In this document: positions 1 through 7,770 of the stretch, piece after piece | Layout: the number at the start of each line of letters is the position of its first letter | How positions within the stretch are numbered: position 1 is the first letter of the stretch | Source: Parabacteroides goldsteinii | GTDB lineage: Bacteria > Bacteroidota > Bacteroidia > Bacteroidales > Tannerellaceae | Length of the DNA stretch: 64,000 bases | Reading direction: 5' to 3' | NCBI RefSeq assembly: GCF_015550595.1 | Contig: NZ_JADNBB010000001.1 | Coordinates: 119,741-183,740 of the forward strand | Program-made: the position numbers and the translations under genes | The notes under the pieces: generated by a model | What the model was told of the DNA's origin: nothing | Database searches by the model: none | Seen by the model: the letters and a program-made list of their open reading frames with translations, nothing else

Positions 1-12
1 AATGACTAGCTA

Positions 13-198
13 AAACGTTCCTTTTTTCTAGTCATTCTTTCCCCTATGATTTGACTTCGTGTAGGAAATGTCGAATTTTATCCTAACTTTGCTGTCCTAT
101 TGATAATAAAGCATATAGGTTGAGTAAAAAATATAGGGGAAAGTATTGCCTATTCAAAAGTTATGCCTACTTTTGCTGACGAGAAAAAAGGAACGTTT
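13..198. promoter_or_regulatory. Putative invertible promoter segment (copy A)
   Basis: Positions 13-34 and 177-198 are inverted repeats with a single mismatch in 22 bp; the outer 17 bp (AAACGTTCCTTTTTTCT and its complement) are perfect. They enclose 142 bp. Inside is a nested 11-bp inverted repeat (37-47 and 133-143). The best Bacteroidetes -7 match is TAACTTTG at 84-91 on the plus strand; no good -33 box sits at the usual distance. The arrangement resembles the invertible promoters that control surface polysaccharides and surface glycoproteins in Bacteroides and Parabacteroides. Inversion itself is an inference, and no invertase gene lies in the window. Confidence 0.6.
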
Positions 199-388
199 AT
201 TTTAGTCACTACGCAGAGTTCGTAATAACCTATAAAACTACACCTTACACTTCATTTTTAGCCACCACAACCAGCAGTAAAAGAAGCTTTTGGCCATTTA
301 TAACTCACTAATAATCAGCATACTTGATTTAGACTCTTCAAAAGAGATTGTTAAAAAAGGAAAATCGAGCCTATTTTAAGAACAAAAA

Positions 389-415
389 AGGGCCATCGCT
401 TGAAACGACAGCCCT
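389..415 (-). terminator. Hairpin terminator after Rpn relic (copy A)
   Basis: Read on the minus strand, AGGGC and GCCCT arms plus an inner TCG/CGA pairing form a hairpin followed by a run of T. It lies just downstream of the relic's stop codon and is conserved in copy B. Confidence 0.6.
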
Positions 416-441
416 AATACATTATAATATAGATAAGGATC

Positions 442-533
442 TTACAGATTATTGATTTCTTCTTCGTGTCCTTGAACATGCCCTTCGACATTAGCATAAT
501 CCACAATATTCTTGCAGTCACGATATATCTTAA
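442..533 (-). pseudogene. Relic of Rpn-family nuclease/transposase C-terminus (copy A)
   Basis: The last codons and stop match the 3' end of the gene fragment at 4466-4747. The relic then lacks 84 bp that are present in copy B. In copy B those 84 bp run between two identical 10-bp sequences (TTCTTCTTCG at 4481-4490 and 4565-4574), so a deletion between short direct repeats explains the loss. A 9-base insertion and loss of similarity after about 533 complete the decay. No function is expected. Confidence 0.7.
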
Positions 534-562
534 AGCCCCGGAAGACGAATCCCCCGGGGCTT
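533..562 (-). terminator. Strong GC-rich hairpin downstream of the surface-protein gene
   Basis: AGCCCCGG (534-541) and CCGGGGCT (554-561) pair perfectly around a 12-base loop. It sits about 170 bases past the stop of the minus-strand surface-protein gene. The T-rich tract is better on the plus strand, so it could work in both directions. Between it and the gene (597-728) is AT-rich sequence in which I see no gene. Confidence 0.55.
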
Positions 563-728
563 GTTTTTGTCTGTTGTAGCTCTTCACAGAGATCAAACAG
601 AAGAACTTTATTTCATTACTTTAGTATTAATACATACCACTTATTCACCTATCACAGGTTACTTGGCTATTAACTCAACAATCAAACACGCCACGTGGTA
701 TTTATTTATTGATTATAAATAATTTCTA

Positions 729-3700
729 TTATTTTACGATTGCCTTTACAGCAGCTTCACCTTCAACAGCTACAACAATGATACCTGCAGGAGCAGAGAT
801 CGTTGCGTTGTCGGAAGAAATAACTGTGTTCGCAATTGTCTGTCCCAAGATATTGCTGATAGCAACTTTCTTGCCTTCAGCACCCTTGATGATTATTGCA
901 CCGGTTGTAGCCACAACTGATACTTCAGAAGTGTTGATACCTTCGTTAGCCACCGGAGAAGACATGCTTTCTACAGCAAATTTCATTGCACTGGCATAGT
1001 TGTCAGTCAAAGTAACGAAGCCATTGTCCATCTTCAGGTATTTCTTGTTCTCTACGCAACGTACTACGTAGTAGTCATCAGATTCATCGTTTCTGAAGAT
1101 ATTGAACTTGAAGTTGTTCAAGCCACCTAATGTACCTTCACCGTCAAGTTCTTTAGCTACATTCACACGAACATCGTTTACTACGGTATTCAATGTATCA
1201 GGGCTAACCAATGTTGCTGCTTTGAACATTACTTTGTAAGTATCTTCTCCTTCGATTTCATAGATATTACCAGGATTGGAGTATGTTGCAGAATCTACTG
1301 AGTAATACATAAACAATCTGTCTGTTGAGCCTTTCAGGTTGTGAGATACAAAGAATGAAGGCAGGGTAGCCTTTGAATCGGCTGTATCCAAAAGGAATGT
1401 CAAATCTTCGTCAGCAACAGTCTTGATAGCCAGGTTTGCTTCGTTGCTATCAGTCATAGAAAGGTAACCACCTGTTTTAGCTTTCAACGCTACATTCTGC
1501 TGTTTTGCTTCCAGAGAGAAACCGATAGCTTTAGTCAACAGGTAAGATTTAACATCTACTGATCCTGCAGTTGTATATGGTGTACCATCTGCATCGATCT
1601 TTTCTCCTTCTTCATTCACAGATAAAGAGGTAGCCCAAGCTGTTCCTACTGCATTGATATACGGGTTGGAACTTTCGTCAAAATCCTTTGAAGGATCTGT
1701 CAAAACACTAGCCGGCATAATAGAAACCGAACCGTTCAGATTTTTCTTAAGAACAAACTGAGGAGCATCTTTCGATTTATTGATTTTTACAAAATTTGCA
1801 GCCGGATCGTTTGACAAATAGTAGGATGAACCGATAGTTAAATCCATCAATTTAATAGCATAAGTACAATAAACTACTGAATCACCTTTTGATTTCACTT
1901 CATGTTTAAACGCATCACGCTTGTAAGCATAATTGTTTGTGATATCATTGATTTCTCCACATTTAATAAACTCGAACAAAGCTGCTTCAGAAACAGACGA
2001 CGTAGGTACAGTCAAGGAACATTCTGAAGCTTTAAACTTAGTTGCTGCGTACATTTTTGATGAACTTGCAGAATTATCCTTTGCAAATGCAATAGTTCCG
2101 TATACGCTTGTTTCTTCATTATTTACAAAACCATCATACTTAGTTACACTAACCGGAACCAGTTCAATTGTTTTACGAACTAAAGAAAGGTCTTTAGAGG
2201 AAACAGAAGTACCCTCTTCGTCATTATATGAAAATACAATCTTTCCATTCTTTACATTTCCGGCATCAAATGTCAATGCTGTACCCAGGGTAGCTGTTAC
2301 ATCGGCTCCCAGCGCGTAAGCGCGAGCAGAAGCTACATAATATTCACCCTCTTTCTCTGTGTTGTACAGTTTTGCAACAAAGAAGTTACCTGTTTCACGG
2401 TTAGTGAAAGTGATAGTCTTATTTTCTTCATTGACATCAGAAACTACAAACTGCGACTGTGGGGCAGTTGCATCGATTAAAGAAGCAGGATATGCCAGAT
2501 ACTGGAATTCTTTTTCAGTAGTGGTGCTAGTTCTTCCCACTGTCAGATATTTACCTCTTTCTTCTGAAGTTATTCCACTCAGGAAACGGATATTGTAAAC
2601 AGTTTTACCCGTGTTATTAATCAAAGTCAACGGATCAACAACATTGGCATCGGTGAATGCAAAGATGTATTGAGGATCACCGACAACAGTAGTCAATGTA
2701 CCCAGACTATGAATAGTGTAAGTACCGACCTGTACTGCCTTCTGACCATGATCAGGTTTGCCGGCTTCTTTCTGGAAACGGAAATTTTCAACAGTGATTG
2801 CATACTTATCTTCGTTATTCATACTTGTTGTCACTTTGAAAACAGCATTCAGGATAGAAACCTGTGTTCCATTCGTCATATCTTCTTTCAAAGTCGTTCC
2901 TGTGTAGAAGTTGAAGTCTTTACCCATCATTGTTGTGATAGCAAAGTTCTTACCATCTTTCTGTTCATCTTTATGTGTCTCTGCCAATAGGTTTTCGCTG
3001 GAGCTTAAAGTGATGAATGTACAAGCTCTGAATAAAGATTCTTCTGCCGATGTAATTACAGTTACATCATCCAACTCTTTCGGCCATGATGTTGCCAGAT
3101 AAGTACCTGCAGGGATTACGCGACCTTCACCCGGATTAATCAGAGCGTCAAACTCTGCTTCCACCTCAAAAGCTTTGATATGGTTCTTTTCGAAGATGTT
3201 GTTATCAGTAGCAATTTTATCGGCTTTGAAAGAGAAGAAACCAGTCACTTCATCATTCAAATCTTCAGCTGTCATAACAACAGTCGGAACTGCGAAGAAT
3301 TGAAGTTCCGCACCTGTTGCATCAACAGTAAAAGCTCCACTTGCTAATTTCAAAGCATTCGTGTTCGCTGTTGCACCCCCATGATAAGGGGTAAACTTGA
3401 TACCTGTAGCTGCTACAATCTCTCTTTTATCACCAGATTTAGCTGGAGAAGAGAATAAGCTAACGTAGCTCTTAACAGCATCCTCATCATCATCAACAGC
3501 AATCGCTTTCAATGATGTTGCTGAAATATTATTAACATCAGGATTAAACACTACTTCCTGTTTAGTTCCTTTGTTAACCAGCTTAAAATAAGCAGAGCCA
3601 TCAGGGCCATTAGCTACTGTAACAACCTGAAACAGATACAAATCATTGTGCAAATAATCATCCAAAACAGCGCCAGCGGCATCTTTGCCTTCCAAAGAGG

Positions 3701-3947
3701 TGAATGTAGCATTTTCATATTTACTACCTGCAGTAGTATTTGTAACTTCCAATGCTTTCAGATACTCTGAACCTTCTTCCCCTGCAGCCGCAGGTAAACC
3801 AATGTAATAATACTTGCCTAAATCGGCACTTTTAGCTAAATCAACAGTCACCGACTTCGGGGTCGGGTCTGCTGCATTAGCACTACTAAACAACGCACCT
3901 ACCATCAGTAGACCTGCTGTCATCAGTGTAGAAAACTTTTTGTTCAT
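729..3947 (-). CDS. Large secreted surface protein, DUF6383-type
   Basis: The 1072-aa protein starts with a clear signal peptide (MNKKFSTLMTAGLL, cleavage near ANAA, residue ~26). The middle is a long, Thr/Ser/Asp-rich, probably all-beta region with no enzymatic motif that I recognise. The last ~75 residues (KKVAISNILGQTI...GIIVVAVEGEAAVKAIVK) resemble the C-terminal domain annotated as DUF6383 in Parabacteroides surface proteins, itself like a type IX sorting-type beta domain. Several D-S/T-hydrophobic triplets (DSV, DTA, DSA, DTL) fit the Bacteroidetes O-glycosylation motif. The gene stands alone, preceded by an 89-bp leader and repeat copy B with its invertible-looking segment, so expression is probably phase variable. 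An S-layer-like or adhesive role is inference. Confidence 0.75.
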   Translation of the reverse strand: MNKKFSTLMTAGLLMVGALFSSANAADPTPKSVTVDLAKSADLGKYYYIGLPAAAGEEGSEYLKALEVTNTTAGSKYENATFTSLEGKDAAGAVLDDYLHNDLYLFQVVTVANGPDGSAYFKLVNKGTKQEVVFNPDVNNISATSLKAIAVDDDEDAVKSYVSLFSSPAKSGDKREIVAATGIKFTPYHGGATANTNALKLASGAFTVDATGAELQFFAVPTVVMTAEDLNDEVTGFFSFKADKIATDNNIFEKNHIKAFEVEAEFDALINPGEGRVIPAGTYLATSWPKELDDVTVITSAEESLFRACTFITLSSSENLLAETHKDEQKDGKNFAITTMMGKDFNFYTGTTLKEDMTNGTQVSILNAVFKVTTSMNNEDKYAITVENFRFQKEAGKPDHGQKAVQVGTYTIHSLGTLTTVVGDPQYIFAFTDANVVDPLTLINNTGKTVYNIRFLSGITSEERGKYLTVGRTSTTTEKEFQYLAYPASLIDATAPQSQFVVSDVNEENKTITFTNRETGNFFVAKLYNTEKEGEYYVASARAYALGADVTATLGTALTFDAGNVKNGKIVFSYNDEEGTSVSSKDLSLVRKTIELVPVSVTKYDGFVNNEETSVYGTIAFAKDNSASSSKMYAATKFKASECSLTVPTSSVSEAALFEFIKCGEINDITNNYAYKRDAFKHEVKSKGDSVVYCTYAIKLMDLTIGSSYYLSNDPAANFVKINKSKDAPQFVLKKNLNGSVSIMPASVLTDPSKDFDESSNPYINAVGTAWATSLSVNEEGEKIDADGTPYTTAGSVDVKSYLLTKAIGFSLEAKQQNVALKAKTGGYLSMTDSNEANLAIKTVADEDLTFLLDTADSKATLPSFFVSHNLKGSTDRLFMYYSVDSATYSNPGNIYEIEGEDTYKVMFKAATLVSPDTLNTVVNDVRVNVAKELDGEGTLGGLNNFKFNIFRNDESDDYYVVRCVENKKYLKMDNGFVTLTDNYASAMKFAVESMSSPVANEGINTSEVSVVATTGAIIIKGAEGKKVAISNILGQTIANTVISSDNATISAPAGIIVVAVEGEAAVKAIVK

Positions 3948-4036
3948 AATTTACAATTTAATATTAATAATAGTGTTACTTAAAAAGCCTTTTATCCTCA
4001 AGAAATAGAACGCCTCCCAAAGAGAATGACTAGCTA

Positions 4037-4222
4037 AAACGTTCCTTTTTTCTAGTCATTCTTTCCCCTATGATTTGACTTCGTGTAGGAAATGTCGAAT
4101 TTTATCCTAACTTTGCTGTCCTATTGATAATAAAGCATATAGGTTGAGTAAAAAATATAGGGGAAAGTATTGCCTATTCAAAAGTTATGTCTACTTTTGC
4201 TGACGAGAAAAAAGGAACGTTT
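4037..4222. promoter_or_regulatory. Putative invertible promoter segment (copy B) upstream of the surface-protein gene
   Basis: The inverted repeats at 4037-4058 and 4201-4222 and the enclosed segment match copy A in sequence and orientation. The best -7 box, TAACTTTG at 4108-4115, points right, away from the minus-strand gene starting at 3947. If that box is the real promoter, the gene is in the OFF state here. The opposite strand has only weaker -7 candidates, such as AACTTTTG near 4188. Confidence 0.6.
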
Positions 4223-4412
4223 ATTTTAGTCACTACGCAGAGTTCGTAACAGCCTATAGAACTACACCTTATACTTTATTTTTAGCCACTACAACCAGCA
4301 GTAAAAGAAGCTTTTGGCCATTTATAACTCACTAATAATCAGCATACTTGATTTAGGCTCTTCAAAAGATATTGTTAAAAAAGGAAAATCGAGCCTATTT
4401 TAAGAACAAAAA

Positions 4413-4439
4413 AGGGCCATCGCTTGAAACGACAGCCCT
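4413..4439 (-). terminator. Hairpin terminator after Rpn fragment (copy B)
   Basis: The hairpin is the same as at 389-415 (AGGGC/GCCCT arms followed on the minus strand by T residues). It is placed immediately after the stop codon of the fragment at 4466. Confidence 0.6.
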
Positions 4440-4465
4440 AATACATTATAATATAGATAAGGATC

Positions 4466-4747
4466 TTACAGATTATTGATTTCTTCTTCGGAAAGCCCGG
4501 TACACTCAGCAATCAACTTAATGGGAGTACCTTTTTCTTTAAAGCTCTTGGCAATAGATATTTTTTCTTCTTCGCGTCCTTCAACTTTAGCATAATCTAC
4601 AATATTCTTGCAGTCACGATACACCTTAAGCGCCTCATCGTATTCCAGGCGCTCCTCTTTGGTCAGATTGGCTATACCGGCCATCTTTTCCAGCTTCTCG
4701 AATAGTTGTTTTTGTGCCTTGAAAGGCATACGCTCCAGTTTGTCCAT
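4466..4747 (-). pseudogene. C-terminal fragment of an Rpn-family (PD-(D/E)XK) nuclease/transposase
   Basis: The 93-aa product matches only the tail of Bacteroidetes Rpn/PD-(D/E)XK family transposases: an LKNMDKLERMP-type start, a helical region, EGREEEKISIAKSFKEKG, then a closing LAECTGLSEEEI-like motif. Full-length members are roughly 300 aa with the catalytic domain at the front, and that part is absent here. The frame stays open upstream of the ATG for about 12 codons to a TAG near 4785, reading ETIDQLEVTLKN as in intact family members, so the ATG is internal. The toxin gene at 4773 runs into this same stretch. It is probably a nonfunctional relic. Confidence 0.75.
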
Positions 4748-4772
4748 ATTCTTTAAGGTAACTTCCAGTTGA

Positions 4773-5189
4773 TCAATCGTCTCCTAACAAAGAAATAAAA
4801 GTGTCTATATCGATTAAGTCAACTTTGGGAAAATCGATATTTTTCAAAATATCAAAATGGTGATCCTGACTAACGATATAAGATGCATTAGCTGCAATAG
4901 CACAATCAACAAATTTATTATCATCAACATCCTGTTGAATTAAATTGAAACGAAAGTGAGCATCAAGCTTTATTGTATTCTTACGAGTTATAATCGCCTT
5001 AATAACATTTTGAGCAATGACAGCTCCCATCTTTAAAGTAAGTATTTCCTCATATTCAGTAAGTATTTCATTGGTATAACACAATGTATACTTTTCAGCA
5101 AAGAAATCTTTCCATACTTTATAATAGTCACCCCTCTTAGACAATGAAATCAACAGGCAGTTTGTATCTAAAACAACTCTATTCATCAT
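4773..5189 (-). CDS. PIN-domain toxin (type II toxin-antitoxin)
   Basis: This 138-aa PIN-fold ribonuclease is of the COG1569-like 'toxin component, PIN family' type. The acidic metal-binding residues are visible: Asp in VLDTN near residue 8, Glu in TEYEEI, Asp in the VDDNKFVDCAI motif, and Asp in SQDHHF. Such toxins cleave RNA once the antitoxin is lost. The start codon overlaps the stop of the antitoxin gene upstream (shared 5186-5189), the usual translationally coupled order. The 3' end lies inside the remaining coding frame of the Rpn fragment, so the pair appears to have landed in, or replaced, the front of that gene. Confidence 0.85.
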   Translation of the reverse strand: MMNRVVLDTNCLLISLSKRGDYYKVWKDFFAEKYTLCYTNEILTEYEEILTLKMGAVIAQNVIKAIITRKNTIKLDAHFRFNLIQQDVDDNKFVDCAIAANASYIVSQDHHFDILKNIDFPKVDLIDIDTFISLLGDD

Positions 5190-5410
5190 TTTGTCTTATA
5201 AGATGTACGCATATGTTCATGCTTCCAGCCTTCTACGACCGTATTGTTGATCTGCCCACTATCCCATAACTTATCAATTTCTTTTTCTGCTTTTTGGGCA
5301 AAATAATTTGACAACATATCTTTTATTTCATTAAGTGTATCTTCACTCTCAACATATGCCATCAAATCCAATATTTGTAGCTGTGCAGGATTAAAAACAG
5401 TTCTTTCCAT
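5186..5410 (-). CDS. Antitoxin partner of the PIN toxin
   Basis: The 74-aa protein begins MERTVFNPAQLQILDLM and contains a helical NEIKDMLSNYFAQKAEKEID segment. Small Bacteroidetes antitoxins upstream of PIN toxins look like this: an N-terminal helix region and a C-terminal toxin-binding tail. It overlaps the toxin gene by 4 bp. No classical DNA-binding motif is obvious to me. The assignment rests on length, position and resemblance to Bacteroides antitoxins. Confidence 0.75.
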   Translation of the reverse strand: MERTVFNPAQLQILDLMAYVESEDTLNEIKDMLSNYFAQKAEKEIDKLWDSGQINNTVVEGWKHEHMRTSYKTK

Positions 5411-5434
5411 AATGCCTCCTTTTATTACTTATTA

Positions 5435-5442
5435 CAAATATA
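5435..5442 (-). promoter_or_regulatory. -7 box for the toxin-antitoxin operon
   Basis: CAAATATA on the plus strand reads TATATTTG on the minus strand, a perfect Bacteroidetes -7 box 25 bp before the antitoxin ATG. Confidence 0.55.
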
Positions 5443-5570
5443 ACTATTTTTCCTACGAAAATGATGCAAGAAATGAAAACAATGATTACTCTTTTGAATT
5501 CTTACTATATTTGTAGGATAAAGGGATTTGTTGGAAACACGATTGAAGTATAAATACAAGAGTAAACGAT

Positions 5571-6010
5571 AATGATTGAAGAACGTACCCGGGAAACGAT
5601 AGAATGTCCCGCAGGCTAAATTTGCAGTGATGGATTGCCGGAATATCAGCACGATCAGCCATAAGTTTGATGCCGTGATGTGTGCTTTCGGTCTACCTTA
5701 CTTATCAAAGGAAGAAAGCAGGAAGCTGATATCGGATGCACACCTGCTTTTGAATCCCGGAGGTGTCTTGTACATAAGTACGATGGAAGGCGATTATGCC
5801 AGGTCCGGTTTTGAAACAACCAGCTTTAGCGGACAAAACAGAGTCTTTATCTATTACCATCAGGAGAAATTCCTTACCGACTGTTTACGGGATACCGGAT
5901 TTGAAATCGTAGATTTGCAGCGTAAGGACTACCCCGAACCGGATGGAACATTCCTTACTGACATTATCTTGATTGCAAAACTTCCGGCTACCTGTCCATC
6001 CATTCCTTAA
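5571..6010 (+). pseudogene. Decayed SAM-dependent methyltransferase (front missing)
   Basis: The open stretch from 5627 encodes the rear half of a class I methyltransferase: MDCRNIS...FDAVMCAFGLPYLSKEE, then LLNPGGVLYISTMEGDY. The frame reads back through NVPQAKFAV but hits a TAG at about 5600. Upstream, in a shifted frame, MIEERTRE resembles the NMIEEARTRN segment expected just before it. The SAM-binding glycine motif and everything ahead of it are absent. A -7-like TATATTTG at 5506-5513 may be the original promoter. The 3' end overlaps the stop region of the convergent response-regulator gene by 23 bp. I infer a pseudogene produced by a 5' deletion plus a frameshift. Confidence 0.65.
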
Positions 6011-6740
6011 ACTCAGCAACACGTTCACGGCTGACGAGTATATCCTCCTTTTCTTTCCGGTTGCCGAGTACAATCTTTAACCGGTTGGACGAATAAGCAA
6101 CAATGTCCTGGATTGCATAGAAGTTTACAATGAAATTCCGGTTAACCCGGAAAAAGAGCACAGGATCTACCAGTTGTTCGATCTTATCGAGCGAATGGTC
6201 GATGGCATACTCTTTTCCGGTATCGGTCCGGATAAAGGTGTTCCTTTCCATAATAAAAAAACAGCTAACGGATAACGTTTGCACCGACCTGTAATGCTCG
6301 CCGACTTTGATCAGAAACCGTTCCTTTCTTTGGGAATGCAACTGGCTTATTATAGACTCGATCCTGAAATAATCGATCTGCCGCCGATGAAAAGTATTGA
6401 ATTTTTCCAATGCGGCACTCAAAGCGTCCGGGGCTATCGGCTTCAGAAGATAATCGACACTGTTCACTTTAAATGCCTTCAGGGCATATTCATCGTAAGC
6501 AGTTGTGAAAATAACCGGAGTTTGTATTTTACATGTTTCAAAGATTTCGAAACTGATCCCGTCTTCCAGTTGTATGTCCATAAAAATAAGTTCGGGTGCC
6601 GGATTTCCAGCCAACCAGTTGATAGCGTGCTCGATCGACCCGAGCACGCCAATAACCTCTATTTGTTTGTCCGCCTCTTCCAATAAACGGATCAGTTTAT
6701 GGGCCGCCGGACGTTCGTCTTCTATGATCAGTACTTTCAT
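5988..6740 (-). CDS. LytR/AlgR-type response regulator (REC + LytTR)
   Basis: The 250-aa protein has an N-terminal receiver domain (acidic residues E7/D8, phosphoacceptor D55 in LIFMDIQLED, Lys100 in YLLKP). It also has a C-terminal LytTR DNA-binding domain (~145-250, with VNRNFIVNF and VSRERVAEFKEWM). It presumably activates promoters in response to the kinase encoded just upstream. The start is 1 base after the kinase stop codon, so the two form one operon. LytTR regulators of this kind in Bacteroidetes act on few, often adjacent, genes; the target cannot be read from the sequence. Confidence 0.9.
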   Translation of the reverse strand: MKVLIIEDERPAAHKLIRLLEEADKQIEVIGVLGSIEHAINWLAGNPAPELIFMDIQLEDGISFEIFETCKIQTPVIFTTAYDEYALKAFKVNSVDYLLKPIAPDALSAALEKFNTFHRRQIDYFRIESIISQLHSQRKERFLIKVGEHYRSVQTLSVSCFFIMERNTFIRTDTGKEYAIDHSLDKIEQLVDPVLFFRVNRNFIVNFYAIQDIVAYSSNRLKIVLGNRKEKEDILVSRERVAEFKEWMDR

Positions 6741-6741
6741 T

Positions 6742-7770
6742 TTATATGCTGTTGATTGGTAGTTTTACTGTAAACCGGTTGTTATCAGTTTCTACTGTCA
6801 TTTCTTTTCCCATAATCAGCTTTACCCTTTCTTTCAGATTGGTTAACCCTGTCCCGGGAGTACTTTTCAACGTATTCCTTTTTTGTATGTTATTGGTAAT
6901 GACGATAAATGAATCTTCTTCATTATGGATAACAATCCTTAGGGGATTCTCTTCAGAAGCCGCATTATGCTTGAGGGCATTCTCGACCAATATCTGCAAA
7001 GAGATAGGGACTATACTGTACTTTTCAGCATCCCGGATATTCATTTCCAATTGAATCTTGTCCCCGTCGCGTTCCTTTTGGAGATCGAAATACCGACTGA
7101 CAAATCTTATTTCGTCTTCCAGCGGAATCAGGTCCGTTTCCTCATGATCCAGGATATACCTGTAGATGCCGGCTAACTGCTGAATATAGCAATCCGCCTT
7201 TTTAGTATCCACGTAGATGATTTCAGAGAGCGTGTTCAGACTGTTGAACAGGAAATGAGGGTTGACCTGTGTCTTAAGTGTCCGGTATTTATATTTCAGG
7301 TTTTCTTCCCTCAGTTGCTGTTCACGGTCCACCGCTTGCCGCCAGATACTGTAAAAGAAGAAAGCGGAAGCCATCAAAGCACAGACAGAGTAATATTTGA
7401 TAGTCTGCGGAAACTCCACCTCAAACAAGTTCTTTATAAAGTGGGTGGTATCCAATCCCATAATCAGATAAAATACATAGATCTGTAAACTGATAACAAT
7501 AAGAGAAATCAGCAAGATGACAAGCATGAAAACAAGGAATACCGGTACAATGATCTTCTTTACTTTCCTGATCGGCATAGACAAGTAATAACCGAAAAAC
7601 CAGTTGCTGATACCCAGCGAGACCCAAACTAGAATAGACATAGTAGCACAGAGGAGTACCGTCGACAGTTGGAATGGATTTCCGGCTGTCCACCATTTAA
7701 AAATCAGGGCAAACAAGATGTTAAATACCAGTACCCCAATAAGTAATTTCAGTTTTTTGTTCTTTTTCAT
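6742..7770 (-). CDS. LytS/YehU-type sensor histidine kinase
   Basis: The 342-aa membrane kinase has four hydrophobic segments (about 8-25, 35-57, 73-101, 125-143), then a short coiled linker (REENLKYKYRTLKTQ). The His_kinase (PF06580-like) motif VNPHFLFNSLN follows, with His172 as phosphorylation site. The C-terminal half is a GHKL ATPase (LVENALKHN N-box, TGTGLTNLKERV G-box). There is no periplasmic sensor domain of any size, so it probably senses a membrane or small-molecule signal. It is co-transcribed with the regulator at 5988-6740. Confidence 0.9.
   Translation of the reverse strand: MKKNKKLKLLIGVLVFNILFALIFKWWTAGNPFQLSTVLLCATMSILVWVSLGISNWFFGYYLSMPIRKVKKIIVPVFLVFMLVILLISLIVISLQIYVFYLIMGLDTTHFIKNLFEVEFPQTIKYYSVCALMASAFFFYSIWRQAVDREQQLREENLKYKYRTLKTQVNPHFLFNSLNTLSEIIYVDTKKADCYIQQLAGIYRYILDHEETDLIPLEDEIRFVSRYFDLQKERDGDKIQLEMNIRDAEKYSIVPISLQILVENALKHNAASEENPLRIVIHNEEDSFIVITNNIQKRNTLKSTPGTGLTNLKERVKLIMGKEMTVETDNNRFTVKLPINSI

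Larger units (their letters stand above)
1..466. repeat. Long direct repeat, copy A
   Basis: These 466 bases recur at 4025-4490 in the same orientation with the same spacing throughout (constant offset of 4024). I count about nine substitutions, and the first 165 or so bases are identical. Each copy contains an inverted-repeat segment, a hairpin terminator and the 3' end of an Rpn-family gene. Copy B lies directly upstream of the surface-protein gene at 729-3947. Copy A lies downstream of that gene, so by analogy it should be the upstream region of a further paralogue to the left of the window. No transposase or terminal inverted repeats mark it as an insertion sequence. Confidence 0.9.
4025..4490. 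repeat. Long direct repeat, copy B
   Basis: This is the second copy of the 466-bp repeat at 1-466, placed 78 bp upstream of the surface-protein start codon. Here the Rpn relic at its right end is longer than in copy A. Confidence 0.9.

Noticed and set aside
1-4490. Composite transposon formed by the two 466-bp repeats
   Set aside because: No transposase, no terminal inverted repeats at repeat ends and no target duplication are visible; the repeat content fits a shared control region better.
5425-5652. 75-codon minus-strand frame between the antitoxin and the methyltransferase relic
   Set aside because: It overlaps the antitoxin's promoter and the relic and has no recognisable features.
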